A stretch of 64,000 nt of DNA from Durusdinium trenchii (taxonomy: Eukaryota > Sar > Dinophyceae > Suessiales > Symbiodiniaceae), in the NCBI GenBank assembly GCA_963970005.1, contig CAXAMN010015446.1, forward strand, positions 48,882 through 112,881, in the 5' to 3' direction. The position numbers and the translations under genes are program-made. Shown here one piece after another: positions 45,901 through 56,797 of the stretch. The notes under the pieces were generated by a model, which was not told where the DNA came from, ran no database searches, and worked only from the letters and a program-made list of their open reading frames with translations. Each line of letters starts with the position of its first letter. The stretch's first letter is position 1.

Positions 45901-46735
45901 CGGGCACGCGTTGCGTTGAGCTCCATGGAGGTAGAAATTCTCGCTGCAACGGAACGACTCATTGAGGGAGTAGCTGCCACACAGGCTTTGCAGTTTCTGT
46001 TGAGGTGCAAGCGCGATCTTGCGAACAGCAACGTTGTCGCCCTGAAGCTGCACATTGACCGCGCAAGCGCGCAGAGCTTTTTCCATAGACTTGGGCCCGC
46101 CAAAGCAAAGCATCTTTCAACAAGGATGATGTGGACGCAAGATGCTATGAGAAGCAGGTGGTTCAAGATTGCAAGAATCAGCGCGCGCAACAATCCAGCA
46201 GATTTGAACACATAAGGTTGAGCAAGGAACAACACGAGTACTCAGGCAAGTTGATGGGATTGTGGAGTGGTTCTCCCACAGCAGAAACACCCATGAAGCC
46301 AAGTGCGAGGAGAATCTGGCATTTTTCTCGCAACAGGCTTTTTGAAAGACACATTGCACGTGTCAGTTCGGGATTTTTCAGGTAGCTTCAAGGTGATTTG
46401 CAGTGGAACCAGTCTGTGGAACGATCTTTATTCTGCTTCGTGCTCACGGTGATTTGTTTCATTTGCGCAGTATGTGTGTGCAGTTATGGTTCGATACCAC
46501 GTTGCGGGGGAAGAGATCAAGGCAAAGCAGAGGCGCAGAGAGGTAGAGGAGAACGGCGCAGAGCATGAGACAAGCAGTGATGACTACGATCGCCCAGATG
46601 GAGGAGATGATCGTGGAGATGGCGACGTGTGGTATGAGTCGGCGGCGGCTATTTTCTGGAGGGCAGGTTCAGCGAGAGTCACCGACATGGAGCGCCACGA
46701 AGACTTCTTGAAGACGAATTTGATTTAGTTTTTAG
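43000..46735 (+). mobile_element. second decayed copia-type polyprotein
   Basis: Pieces occur in the right order but in many frames. An integrase zinc-region remnant (RCFFCTKGRANGHE) lies near 43580-43625, and an integrase core-like segment (43750-44004) follows. RT motif A is VSDAFLMVSQKN (about 45033-45070), and the catalytic motif has decayed to VRIYDALLVAPE (about 45255-45295). RNase H is in 45637-46215. A polar acidic tail (46474-46728) may be its C-terminus. No LTR was recognised. It is clearly more decayed in its 5' half than in the RNase H. Confidence 0.7.
45637..46215 (+). pseudogene. copia-type RNase H domain
   Basis: A 192-codon frame that holds most of the domain: CDWATSKATRKSASAGYIF with the first catalytic Asp, VALSSMEVEILAATE with the catalytic Glu, and LKLHIDRASAQSFFHRLG with the third Asp. 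It ends in the typical ARISARNNPADLNT. It would degrade the RNA of the RNA-DNA hybrid. The frame is intact but cut off from the rest of the polyprotein. Confidence 0.8.
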
Positions 46736-47229
46736 ATTTATGGAGCAGGAAAAGGAGTAGAGAGAGGATCAGCTTCAAACAGCAATTCAGCTTCAAGTCA
46801 CGCGCAAGCTCCAGAGAAAGTTTACAAGCTGAACAAGTTGAGGAAGCGCCGGGCCAAGGGGAAGAGACAAGACCAGAACACAGAGTGGAGAGTGAAACCA
46901 AATACGGCATGATTCCACCAGAGGAAGACGACAATGAAGAGTTTGAAGAAGTCATATTTGGAGAAAAGGAGGAACGACGCGTGAGATGCAACGGTCGATC
47001 AGCTTCAGGCATCGCCAGCCACGCTTTCCCAAAACATTGCCATGTGCGGAAGGGGCCCAGAAAGATTGAAAGGTTGGTTGCCTGTTGCAAGCGCCCCAAA
47101 TTTTGATCGCTGGGGAGAGGCAAACAAGATCGGCCAACGGCCCACGCGTTGACTGAACAAAGCAGTTGCGTCCGACGTTGATGGATCGCCCGGCGCTGCG
47201 TTGCACGCATTGGCAGGCAATGTGCACCG

Positions 47230-47445
47230 TTGCTCGCTTCAAGTTCAATCTCGCAGCACGGGGGCCAAGTTTTTGTCCAAATCCTCGCTGGGCATCGAGT
47301 CAAGAAAGGATTGAGTCGCAAAGGCCTTGCGTGTCCGATTTGCCGGGAAACCATTTCTCAAGTTCGAGTGGCGACCGCAGATTCACTTGAGAGGGCCAGG
47401 TTTGAACTGTTTTTTTGGCACTTTGGTTGTCAGGTATATGAGTGA
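47230..47445 (+). pseudogene. possible RING-finger relic
   Basis: The frame reads AGHRVKKGLSRKGLACPICRETI (in part) near 47290-47355. The second half of a RING finger has the form CGHxxxxxCL...CPxCR, so this looks like a RING whose middle cysteines are gone. An AG|G at 47320-47322 and a G-starting donor after ETISQ could bound a small exon, so a spliced gene is an alternative. Confidence 0.3.
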
Positions 47446-47739
47446 AGCGCTTTCGCCCTAGCTTCGAAGTCCACAAGGCTAAGCCAGTAGCAGCCAATGA
47501 GCAACGCCATGGAGTTGTCGCCAAAAAAGTGGAACCCAATGCATTTTGACAATTTTTTCGCAAACGACAGACCATAGCCCCAATCGGTTCCAATGAGTCG
47601 TCAACGAAATTTTACACTGAAACCTTTAAATTCCCCAATCAGTGTGGACGCACTTAGGGGTTCTTACGGTAGGGGCTAAGCGCCTGTTAGGTCTTTCGCC
47701 GCGCGGCCGTGACCGGCTAATTTGCTGGTAAATACAGTG

Positions 47740-48450
47740 CGTTCATGTCTCTCGAGATCCTCGATGTGCATTTCGACTTCGCAGGCTCGCAAAATTTGGG
47801 CGGCGGCGGTGAGTGCTTGTCACTGTGGCGCTGTGCGCGTTTTCGCGCACGGCGGTCACTTTTCGTGGCAGGCGCAAGGGAAACCTTGTGTTTTTGTGGT
47901 CTAACGTCGACTTTTCGTGACAGGTGCAAGGGATCGGAGTGGTTTACTGAAATGCAGATTTCGTGGCAGGCGCAGCGCTTTGGACATGGTGGTGATCGTC
48001 AAGGCGTTCTGATTTCGCGACAGGTGCAGTGAATCGTGACTTTTGGACATGTGGTTCGTACGCAGATTTCGTGGCAGGCGCAGCGCTTTGTGAACCTCGA
48101 CGTGCATTTTTCGTGGCAGGCGTAGCGCTTGGTGAACCTCAACGTGCAGATTTCGTGGCAGGCCTAGGGCTTTAACCTCGAAGTGTAGATTTCGTGGAGG
48201 GCGTAGTAACTTTGTGAACCTCGAAGTACAGCTTTCCTGGCAAGCGCAGCGCTTGGTGAACCCAGATTTCGTGGCAGGCGCAGCGCTTCGTGCACCTCGA
48301 AGTGTAGATTTCGTGGCAGGCGCAGCGCTTTGAATTTGTGAACCTCGACGCGTAGATTTCGTGGCGTGCGCAGGACTTTGTGAACTGCGAAGTGCAGGCG
48401 CAGCACAGTGTAAACCCGAAATGTAGATTTCGCGGCGGGCGCAGCGCTGT
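47740..48450. repeat. diverged minisatellite (TTTCGTGGCAGGCGCAG)
   Basis: About fifteen copies of the phrase (a/t)gatttcgtggcaggcgcagcgctt, usually followed by gtgaacctcga(a/c)gtg. Spacing is about 40-60 bases. It is degraded at the left end. Confidence 0.85.
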
Positions 48451-48483
48451 GTGCTCTCAGATGCTCACCTCAGCCCCGTGTGC

Positions 48484-48960
48484 GCACCTCACCTCACCTC
48501 ACCTCACCTCGTGCACCTCACCTCGCCTCACCTCACCTCACCTCACGTCACGTCACGTCACGTCGCCTCGCCTCACCTCACCTCACCTCACCTCACTCAC
48601 TCACTCACACGCTCACACGCTCGCACGCTCACACGCTCACACTCTCACACGCTCACACTCTCACACTCTCACACTCACACTCACACTCACTCTCACTCTC
48701 ACTTTCACTCACTCACTCACTCAGTCAGTCAGTCAGTGAGTGCGTGAGTCAGTCAGCCAACCAGTCAGTGAGTGAGTCAGTCAGTTAGTCAGTTAGTCAT
48801 TATGTCACTCTCTCTCTCTCTCACACTCTCACTCTCACTCTCTCTCTCCCTCACTCTCTCACTCACACTCTCGCACACCTTCACCCTCACCCTCACCCTC
48901 TCACTCTTACTCTCACTCACCACCATCACCACGATCTCCACCTTCATCACCACCATCACC
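48484..48960. repeat. compound CTCAC/CACTC microsatellite
   Basis: Blocks of cctcacctca, cgctcacacg, actcactcac, cagtcagtcag and ctctctctc follow each other, then a short caccaccatc run. Reading frames through it are artefacts. Confidence 0.95.
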
Positions 48961-49132
48961 TCTCTGGACTCCACTGCGATCTATAGACTTTCTGCTGCCA
49001 CACCTCTAGACCTCACACACTGTTTGGGGTCTGTTGTCGGTATCATGATTTTTTTGAGTCCAACTTGTTGCTCTCACTTTCATCTCAGAAGGCCAAGCTG
49101 CGGAACAGATTCACCTTGAGCGCTGAATAGCC

Positions 49133-52100
49133 ATGGCGTTTGTGAAGGTGCTGAAGAATGCGGCGTACTTCAAACGCTTCCAGGTCGCAAGACGGCGGCG
49201 CAGGGAAGGCAAGACAGACTACCATGCTCGCCGAAAGATGGTTCGGCAAGACAAGAACAAATTCAACAACCGCAAGTACCGACTAGTGGTTCGATTCACC
49301 AACAAACGGTGCATTTGCCAGTGTGTTTACGCAACTTTGCGTGGAGACATCGTTGTCGCTGCGGCGTCTTCCCAAGAACTATTACACTTTGGCATTCCTG
49401 CTGGACACAAAAACTATGCAGCTGCGTATGCTACTGGTTTGCTTTTGGCCCGCAGAGTGTTAAACAGGTTCGGCCTCGATGAAAAGTTCAAGGGGAAGGA
49501 AGAGATCGATGGCGAAGAATACCACATTGAAGATGAAGATACTGAGCAAAGGCCTTTCAAGTGCATTCTTGATGTTGGGATCCGCCGCACTTGTGTGGGT
49601 CATAGGATGTGGGGTGCTTTGAAAGGAGCAGTTGATGGTGGTTTGTATGTGCCCCACAAGTTGAAGAACTTCCCTGGCTACAAGGCAGCCGACGAGAAGG
49701 GCGGTGAATCTGAATATGATGCAGAAGCTCACAAAGAGAAGATCTTTGGCAGTCATGCAACTCGTGATTGGGCTGGCCTCTGACATTTTTTGTTGTTGCG
49801 TCGACGTAATCGCGATCGCATATATATATATATACACATACATATTTGCACATATATATATACATACTTTATATATGTACAGGAGTATAGGGAAATAGTG
49901 GCTACTGCGTTGCGTGTCTATACATACATACGTACGTACATACATGCCTACAAACATACATACAGACAGACATACATACATACATACATACTGCTCAAGC
50001 CATAAGCTGTTCAAGGCGGTTCGCTGAAAGCCACCTAGTGCGCTTCACGCGGCGCTGCGCTTCGACATAGCTTGATCTACCGCCTGCAACTTCCCTGAAG
50101 ACCTCAAATACTGGATTCTGCTTAGCCCGTCATAGTGTGAGGGAGTACCGCATTGTGAGCGCTTTCTCGAGGACTTGGCACCTCAACCACAAGGACATCA
50201 TCGCGGTGATTGGGGCTACATCACTGTTGCGCTACTCAGATCCTTGCCTTCTTCCTTGCCCGACTGCAGACCTTGAGGCTCCTCTCATCCTGAGCTATGA
50301 CAGGCCAATGGGGACATGCCTACACATGGTATGCTCCAACCAGCAGTGTAGCAATTGGATCTGGACTGACAAAGTTGAAGTGGGCTTCCGTTCCCAAACG
50401 CGGGCCTCCAAAGTTGCCCGCAAAGGCAAGGGCCACACGCTTTTTGCCACACCTTTTCAAGAACCCTGGCACCAATGGCCCAAATCGTACAAGTCAGCTT
50501 GCTGGAGCCTCCGCCAGGCCTGCCACGTTGGCGCACTTTGAAGAAATCCAAGCTCCACAAAAAAGCGCCCGAGCTCCTTAGCGCTACTTGGACATCATTC
50601 CCTGCTGACACACAACCTTGGAATTGGACCTGAGAAGTCCTGAAGGACGTCCTCATGACGCACTTAGAAGATTTGCCCACTCAGGTCAAAGAACTGGCCA
50701 CCAAGCCTATACCGCCAACAGAACTATATGGCAGGAAAGCTGAAGCAGAAAGTCATTGAGCTGAAGAGCCTATCAGTGAAGAAAACCCAGCTTCAGCAGA
50801 AACTGGATATTCTCCACACGATTTCCCTGGCACCTGAACAGAAAAGCCAGCTGCGCGGACCACCCAAGCGCCCAAGCTGATAGCTCCTTCCCAATCATCG
50901 CTTGTCATCACCGTTTCAAAGCGAATCCAGGAGGCCACACGCATGGGGGCAGCGATTCGATCACGGCGAGGAACAACAGCAGGGTGTGTGAGCTTCAGAG
51001 TAGTAAGACTGACTTTGCCTGTAGGGAGCTGGCACTGCAGCCAGTGCCAGTAACAGTCTTTGTGCCTACCCATCCACCTTGCGGAGTCTTCTACACAAGT
51101 GATGTGCAGGGATCGTTGCAACATGTCAAGCTCGTTGTCTGTCGGCTTCCAGTCACACAAGCAATCTTCAGCAGCATGGACAAGATAGTAGTTGCGCCTG
51201 TCAGGCTCTGCAGTGGCAACGAGTGCCGCTGATACACTCTTCGGCATTGCAATGGCGCCTAGGCGCGCTGTGATCTGACTGGCTGGCCAGAGGCAACGAA
51301 TTGCTAAGGCAAGCGACCAAAAAGCGGAAGTCACAGCGCGGGTAACCTGCAGTCCTCTCATTGTGAGCAAAACATGCATGGGGCTGAACGTTCCTGCGCC
51401 TGACAATGACATCGAGTCATGTGAAGACTACGAACACCATCTTTCAGACGTGTCAGTTCTGCCAGATGCTCCGCCGGCAAACTCTGGCTCAGAACTTGGG
51501 GACGTTTTGACAACCGCGCAAGCTGCAGAGGCATTGCAACTTGAGGCACCTTCCTTTTCTCACCGAGGAATTCCTTTGGAAGCAAATGTTGCAGGGGAGA
51601 TGCAACGCGTTCCAAGCGCATGTTTTGATTGCGCCCTTTGACGTCCAATTTAACCCGTGGCTCCACCTACCCTTGTTGATGCAGAATCTGACCATGGTGA
51701 TTGGCAATCCAAGCCAACGATGCTACGCCAACGCCCCATGGAGGGCCTTCACGCTTTCTTGCAGGAGCGCAATATCCAACCTTGGGGGTGCGTACGTAAT
51801 GCAGTCCAAGAAAGTCTGGAAAGCGTGGACCTTGTGGACCTCAAGGTGATGCAATCCACTTCGTTAATACTCTGTGGGTGGTTGCTCAGTCCAGAGCCTT
51901 CACCTTCCGGTACGCTGAGATCCAACCTCGTGGCTTCCTCAAAGACCACATCCAGATGCCCATCCACTATCGCGACGAGGTCACGCTGCAAGAGCTCTAT
52001 AATACTTGGCGCAACGAAGGATTGCGCCAATACTTCATGACGGGGTGATCACCAAGCGCCAGCGAGCGCTCAACCTTCACGGTCCTTTCACAGGTACCTT

Positions 52101-55100
52101 GCTCTTTTGATGGGTTCAGCCGCAGGACTGAGGAGTATGTTCCCATTGCATTTGTGCGCGTCACAGAGGGGCCATGCACCTCTCCGGGACTATCTTGGTC
52201 TAAAGAGACTTGATGTGACGATGGTCAAGGCCCGACCTCACGCAACGGCCATTCAAAGCTCCACCTTTCGTACACGCAGGGCGCGCGTCCTGTGCCGGAG
52301 AGCCCAGATGTCGATCCACCTCTTCGTGAGACGCCGCCAAAAAAAGGCGCCGCGCACAAGCAAATATGCGGCTGCACTCTACCAACGTCACCAGCTTTGG
52401 CAAGCAGGTCGTTGAGTGGTACTGGGCCCGAGACAGCGAGATCTTTGTCTTCATCGAGACCCACTTGGACAAGCAGCAACACGACAGCGTGCGCCAGTAC
52501 TTCACGATTCGAGGCAGACAAGTCTCTGGTATGGCCGTTACCAAGAATGAGACCAACGAGGGCGCGCGTGAAGGCATCATGACGCATGACCCTCTGCGAC
52601 GCTACGGCTGGCGTGTCCTCGACTCTCACATTGGGCAAACTATCAGTCAGCTGCTTGCCAAACTGCTCAGTCTCCTCCAGGAATGTCGCTATGGCTATAC
52701 CATTCATCTTTGTGGTGGACTGGAACACTTCTCAAGCGAGCTCGGAAGCCTTGAGACTTCTGAAGAGCCCCCTCAATCCTTTTGCTTCTCCCTTGCGCAA
52801 TCCACTGCTGAACTGCAGGGCCGTTTCACTCATGGTATGGTGCAGGAGCTCAGCAGTCCTGTCGTCCTTGTTTGTGGCCTCAAGGCAGTATCCACGGCGC
52901 TGGCGTTGCCATGCGTGATTCTAAAGCGAATGCTGCTCAACGCAGGACACGCTTGGGTAGCTTCTCATTGAGCCTGACCCCCACAGCCTGGGAGACGTGG
53001 GCGCTCCATGGTCTGAAGTCAAGTCGAAATGCCAAAGTAATCAAAGCATGGGGCCTCCAAGGACCAGCCCACTCGGTTTGGATGGAGGTGCAGCCTGCTA
53101 CCTGATTGTGGATGAGGGCATAGTCCAGCACCGCCCCAGAAAGGAGGGATTGGCAAAGACCGTGGCGTGACCTCCCTGTCCCGCAACGAATGCCACGTCA
53201 ACCTACCAGAGATCTCCCTGAGGCAACTTGCACGGACGCTATCCGAGCTGCAGGACTTGATGGCGCACAGCTTCTTCGACAGGTGCCGCTGCAAGCACTC
53301 CCAGCGCTGCGGCAAATCCTACGACCGCTTGAGCTCCAGGCGCAACTTCCAACGCGCAACTGCTTCAGAGCCTCATTGCGACGCGTCCCAAAAATGAACG
53401 ATGCGAGAGACCCAAACCTGACATCCACCATTTACAGGCTCTGGTGCAGACTTTTGAAAGGAGCTCCCCATCATTGAGCTATGACAAAGCCCGGACACTC
53501 ACCAGCATGGCGTGTGTTGATGGACTGAGCACCTTCTACGACGTAATAGATCTGCAAGTCCTGGCCTGTGAGGCGCGCAAACTGCAGTATCCGCCCCTTC
53601 CACTCTGGCTTGGTATACGGGCCGGCGGAAGAAGAGCTCTCTGAATTCTTCCACGTCCAAGGTGAAGTTGCAGCTGTGTGTCTTACTGCCTTGATGCCCG
53701 TCTCAACCACGTACCGGCAATTGAAACTCAATGGACAGGTCGATGACATCGGCTATTCTCTCTCTTCTCCAAGTCTTCTCACCTTGGACTTCTCATTCTC
53801 AACCTCCTGAAAGTTCTCCTCGGGCAGGCTTTCTCTTTCTTTCCATGGCTCATCATCGTCATCATCTCCAATGAAGAAGTGAACCAATCGAATTCCATGA
53901 GATGACATTGCTGACCAAAGCCCTGATCCAGCGGCGCTGACTAAACCCCACCTCCAGCGCATGCGTGACACTGGCATCACGGAGAGGGCCACTGAGATAC
54001 ACGACAAGGACAAGGACCAATGGCAACAGACCTTTGATCAGGACCGCCAGCAGATTTACATCCAACCATCAAGCGCGTCTGCGCCCCTACACGGATCCCC
54101 ACCACTTTGCCCACGACAAACCTAGCCGCAAACACCAAGCAGTACAAGAAGCGGCTGCTGCAAAAGTGCCTTCGAGATCATCAGGAAGGCCGTCGTGGAT
54201 GGACCAAGCGCCGCAGTGGTTTCCAATGCGAGCGCTGCCGCGCGCGTGTTCACCAGCGCCTCCTGACTGCCCATTTGCTTGAAGAGCGTTTGGGAGAAAC
54301 CTGCCAGCACTTCCAACAAGAAGCGACGCAAACCACACCACCTGACAGGCTCACCCACGTGGTTCCGAAGAAACCCACCAGGGCACAGCGCATTCAGACA
54401 CTCCTTTAGCAACGAGAGGAGCTTCCTCACCAACCTGGGCAACACAGGTTCACCAAGACCACCGGGTACCTGAAGTGCATACACTGTGGACAGGCCACCC
54501 TCAAAACGGCCAATGAGAGTTTAATACTGGACCCTGCATAGACCACGCCTACAACGGACTTCCTGCTGGGCATCACAGCATCACACCCATATGTTCTGGC
54601 AGCTTGGTGACAAATTCTCGCGCAAGTACTGTGGCATTGCCGTGGCAACGGACAAAAACAACCGGCTGGTGGTGACACAAAGCCTCAAGAAGGAATGTCG
54701 GGGCGCACCTGTGAAGAGCAGCCCTGGTCTCCGCATCTACTTCTCGACGCCTTCCACTACACAAGCCATTGAAGGGACTGCGGCTGACGATGAGGTGCAC
54801 CAGAGACCGCAACCACGCGCACTAGGTTCTGGCCTCGGAGGTGGATGCCACTGTGCACACCGGCCCACAAGGGGCTGCTGGAGCAGAGCAGACGGAAAAG
54901 ATCCCCTTTAAAAAGGAAAATACAAATATACATACATACATACATACATGCACATCCACAGGTTGGGCTTCAGTTGCTTGACCAAACATCATTAAGGTAA
55001 AGGAGTACATGGAGATGCTGCAAGAGGAAGACCCGACGAAGTATGAAGCACACTTCTCCAAGTACATTGAGGCTGGGATTGAGCCTGACAAGATGGAAGA

Positions 55101-55367
55101 CATGTATACCGAGGCGCATGAGAAAATCCGTGACGATCCAAATGGCGAGAAGGCCGAAAAGAAAGAGATCACCTATGAGCGGGATGGCGACACCATGAAG
55201 GCCTCTGATGGTACGGAGCATGTGCGATGCCAAAAAATCACGCTGGAGCAGCGGAGGGAGAAGGTGTCTGCTAAAATTGCAGCAGCGCAANNNNNNNNNN
55301 GGAGCAGCGGAGGGAGAAGGTGTCTGCTAAAATTGCAGCAGCGCAAGCGAAGATGATGGAGGAGTGA
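49133..55367 (+). CDS. RPL5: ribosomal protein uL18 (eukaryotic L5), two exons
   Basis: A cytoplasmic large-subunit protein that binds 5S rRNA. Exon 1 (49133-49756, 208 codons) starts [27 protein letters not shown] (in part) with the basic N-terminus and [14 protein letters not shown] typical of uL18. Exon 2 starts at 54997 with [20 protein letters not shown] and holds the C-terminal helices ([18 protein letters not shown]) and a basic tail. The intron (49757-54996, 5240 bases) has a GC donor and an AG|G acceptor, in phase 0. Exon 2 is interrupted by ten N at 55291-55300, and the 46 bases before the gap are repeated just after it. If they are one sequence, the protein ends AKMMEE with TGA at 55365-55367, about 312 residues against roughly 300 in relatives. 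A pyrimidine tract with AG at 49087-49088 is a good spliced-leader acceptor. Confidence 0.93.
49819..49993. repeat. TA and TACA microsatellite, left of LINE
   Basis: A tatatata run and then catacata tetranucleotides with some gtac and gaca variants. Confidence 0.9.
50000..54920 (+). mobile_element. decayed LINE-type non-LTR retrotransposon
   Basis: Sense orientation within the RPL5 intron. The N-terminal part has a zinc-ribbon-like segment ([20 protein letters not shown], about 50328-50390) and a Lys/Gln-rich coiled coil (about 50725-50810). An endonuclease-like segment lies at 52380-52760: [23 protein letters not shown] and, in another frame, PFIFVVDWN in the place of the usual GDFN. The C-terminus has two CxxC-type pieces ([10 protein letters not shown] near 54228 and [11 protein letters not shown] near 54474). 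I could not find a reverse transcriptase with its DD motif, so the centre is deleted or beyond recognition. Confidence 0.6.
52366..52971 (+). pseudogene. LINE endonuclease-like fragment
   Basis: The frame encodes the strand-loop [20 protein letters not shown], matching the conserved ETH of apurinic-type LINE endonucleases, and then a GR-rich loop. The later VDWN motif is in the neighbouring frame at about 52700-52730, so a shift lies between. It would nick the target DNA. Confidence 0.5.
54921..54953. repeat. TACA microsatellite, right of LINE
   Basis: aatacaaatatacatacatacatacatg. Same motif as the array at 49916-49993. Confidence 0.9.
55291..55300. other. assembly gap inside RPL5 exon 2
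   Basis: Ten N. The sequence ggagcagcggagggagaagg...gcagcgcaa occurs immediately before and immediately after the gap. This suggests that two overlapping contigs were joined without merging. Confidence 0.9.
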
Positions 55368-56400
55368 GAACAGAAGGACAAGACGTCCTGAATGTGAATG
55401 CCTGGAACTACGAGGAGGGACCTGCAGCAAGAGTCGAAAAGTCAGAGGACGCCTGGGTTCACGGTTGTTTTTTGTTGTTTTGTGTGGAGTCTTGGTCACT
55501 CCTGCTCAACGAGCACAAGATCCGAAGCTTTGCAGCACTTTGACACCTATGCCAATTGAACTATAGCGGGCAAACCCTGCAGTGTTTCTCGTGCTTACTG
55601 TATTTTGGCTTCTGTGGATGATGGAATGACCTTAGTTATCCAATCTTGGCATCACCGCTCGACGCTCCAATCTACCTTCTTACTGTAAACAGAACTGGAC
55701 TGTTTGGTTTTACCAAGGGTTTGAAACTGAGGGAATTTCGCTTTCACACAGTCTACTTCATCAGGGGTGAAAGTCCAGCACAAACCTATAGAGACGCCAC
55801 CCGCCACCGGAGTGGAGTTTGCCACCGGAGTAGTCTATACCAGTCCGACATGTGCGATGAGCGCCCATGCAGCGATCGAGAACGACGTTAAAAGTCGATC
55901 CTGCATTGGTTGTACAAAGACGCCTACCATGGCAGGTGCGGAACGGGCGTGTGGCGGTGCGGGATAAACGCGTTTGCAGCACTCACGCCCTGTTTTGGGC
56001 CTTTGCCACGCGTTCCACCCCAAGTAGGTATCCTCATTTATGGTGTCGCCACCACGTGCGATGTCTCTTCAATCTATTTGCTGTTGTGCCAAGCATTCCA
56101 CACTTGTTCGAGCCATTCTCGGTCACAGCCTTTTGATGCCTTTTGTATCATTTGAACTGGCAACCTGAGAGCCGGGCATCAAAGTTCCCCGCGCAGGCTT
56201 TCCCACCTTACCTTTTCTTGAAAGAAATGGGACGCAGAAGTACTAAACTTGGGCGACGAACTCTTCTCAGGTGCGTCATATACAATACTTTCAGCTTTCC
56301 TCCTGCCTGCCACCAGACGCCGCAATGCAATGGCCAAAGCCATAGACAAGAAACAATGTCAGCCAGGTTCCAATCCTCAAAACACAGCAGAAGCATTATG
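55368..56400. other. intergenic, no supported gene
   Basis: 3' flank of RPL5. No recognisable coding content on either strand. Confidence 0.4.
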
Positions 56401-56404
56401 CCTG

Positions 56405-56797
56405 TCAGCGATGGCCCCCAGCTCCCATAGCCCTCTCCAGCTTAGGATGAAAGAGTCTCCTTTGGTGCTCCGCTGCTCCCACCGTGAACCGACGGAATCC
56501 ATTGCGCAAACCTGTCAGTAGCTCCCCAGACTTTTCGATGGCTTGATTTGCAAGAATCCTATCAACACTTTCCTCCGTCCTCATTCCTTTGCTGGTTGCT
56601 TTGCCTTTTTGAGCAATACAGAAGGCATATATCTTCTCGGCATCGGACTTGGAACACCTGCCAGAAGTCTTCGTAATGTTCTCGAACTTCTCTGGCAACT
56701 TTCCCCGCTCGACCGTTTCAAATCTTGCAGAGTAGAGCCCAGCGACCCGCGTGGCTGTTTTAGCATGCTGAAATGCTTGTGCTCCGTGAGCCTCCAC
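56405..56797 (-). CDS. unknown protein, reading frame of 130 codons
   Basis: The minus-strand frame reads ARFETVERGKLPEKFENITK, then SDAEKIYAFCIAQKGKATSK and SVDRILANQAIEKSGELLTG. It is helical and charged with a normal amino-acid balance, unlike the surrounding shadows. I do not recognise a family. AG|G sites inside it would also allow a spliced reading. There is no partner gene nearby. Confidence 0.3.
   Translation of the reverse strand: MEAHGAQAFQHAKTATRVAGLYSARFETVERGKLPEKFENITKTSGRCSKSDAEKIYAFCIAQKGKATSKGMRTEESVDRILANQAIEKSGELLTGLRNGFRRFTVGAAEHQRRLFHPKLERAMGAGGHR

Larger units (their letters stand above)
49757..54996 (+). other. RPL5 intron (GC-AG) containing a LINE
   Basis: Exon 1 ends ...ggcagtcat and the intron starts gcaact. 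Reading on would end the protein after eight more codons (stop at 49781-49783), without the C-terminal helices. The intron without the LINE and its flanking satellites would be about 0.3 kb. Confidence 0.85.

Noticed and set aside
48380..49119. Ser/His/Thr-rich frames before RPL5
   Set aside because: Compound microsatellite; no conserved content.
49133..49783. Truncated 216-residue uL18
   Set aside because: The last eight codons are intron sequence; the real C-terminus is encoded at 54997-55367.
50753..51412. 219-codon minus-strand protein
   Set aside because: Antisense shadow of the LINE relic; no recognised motif.
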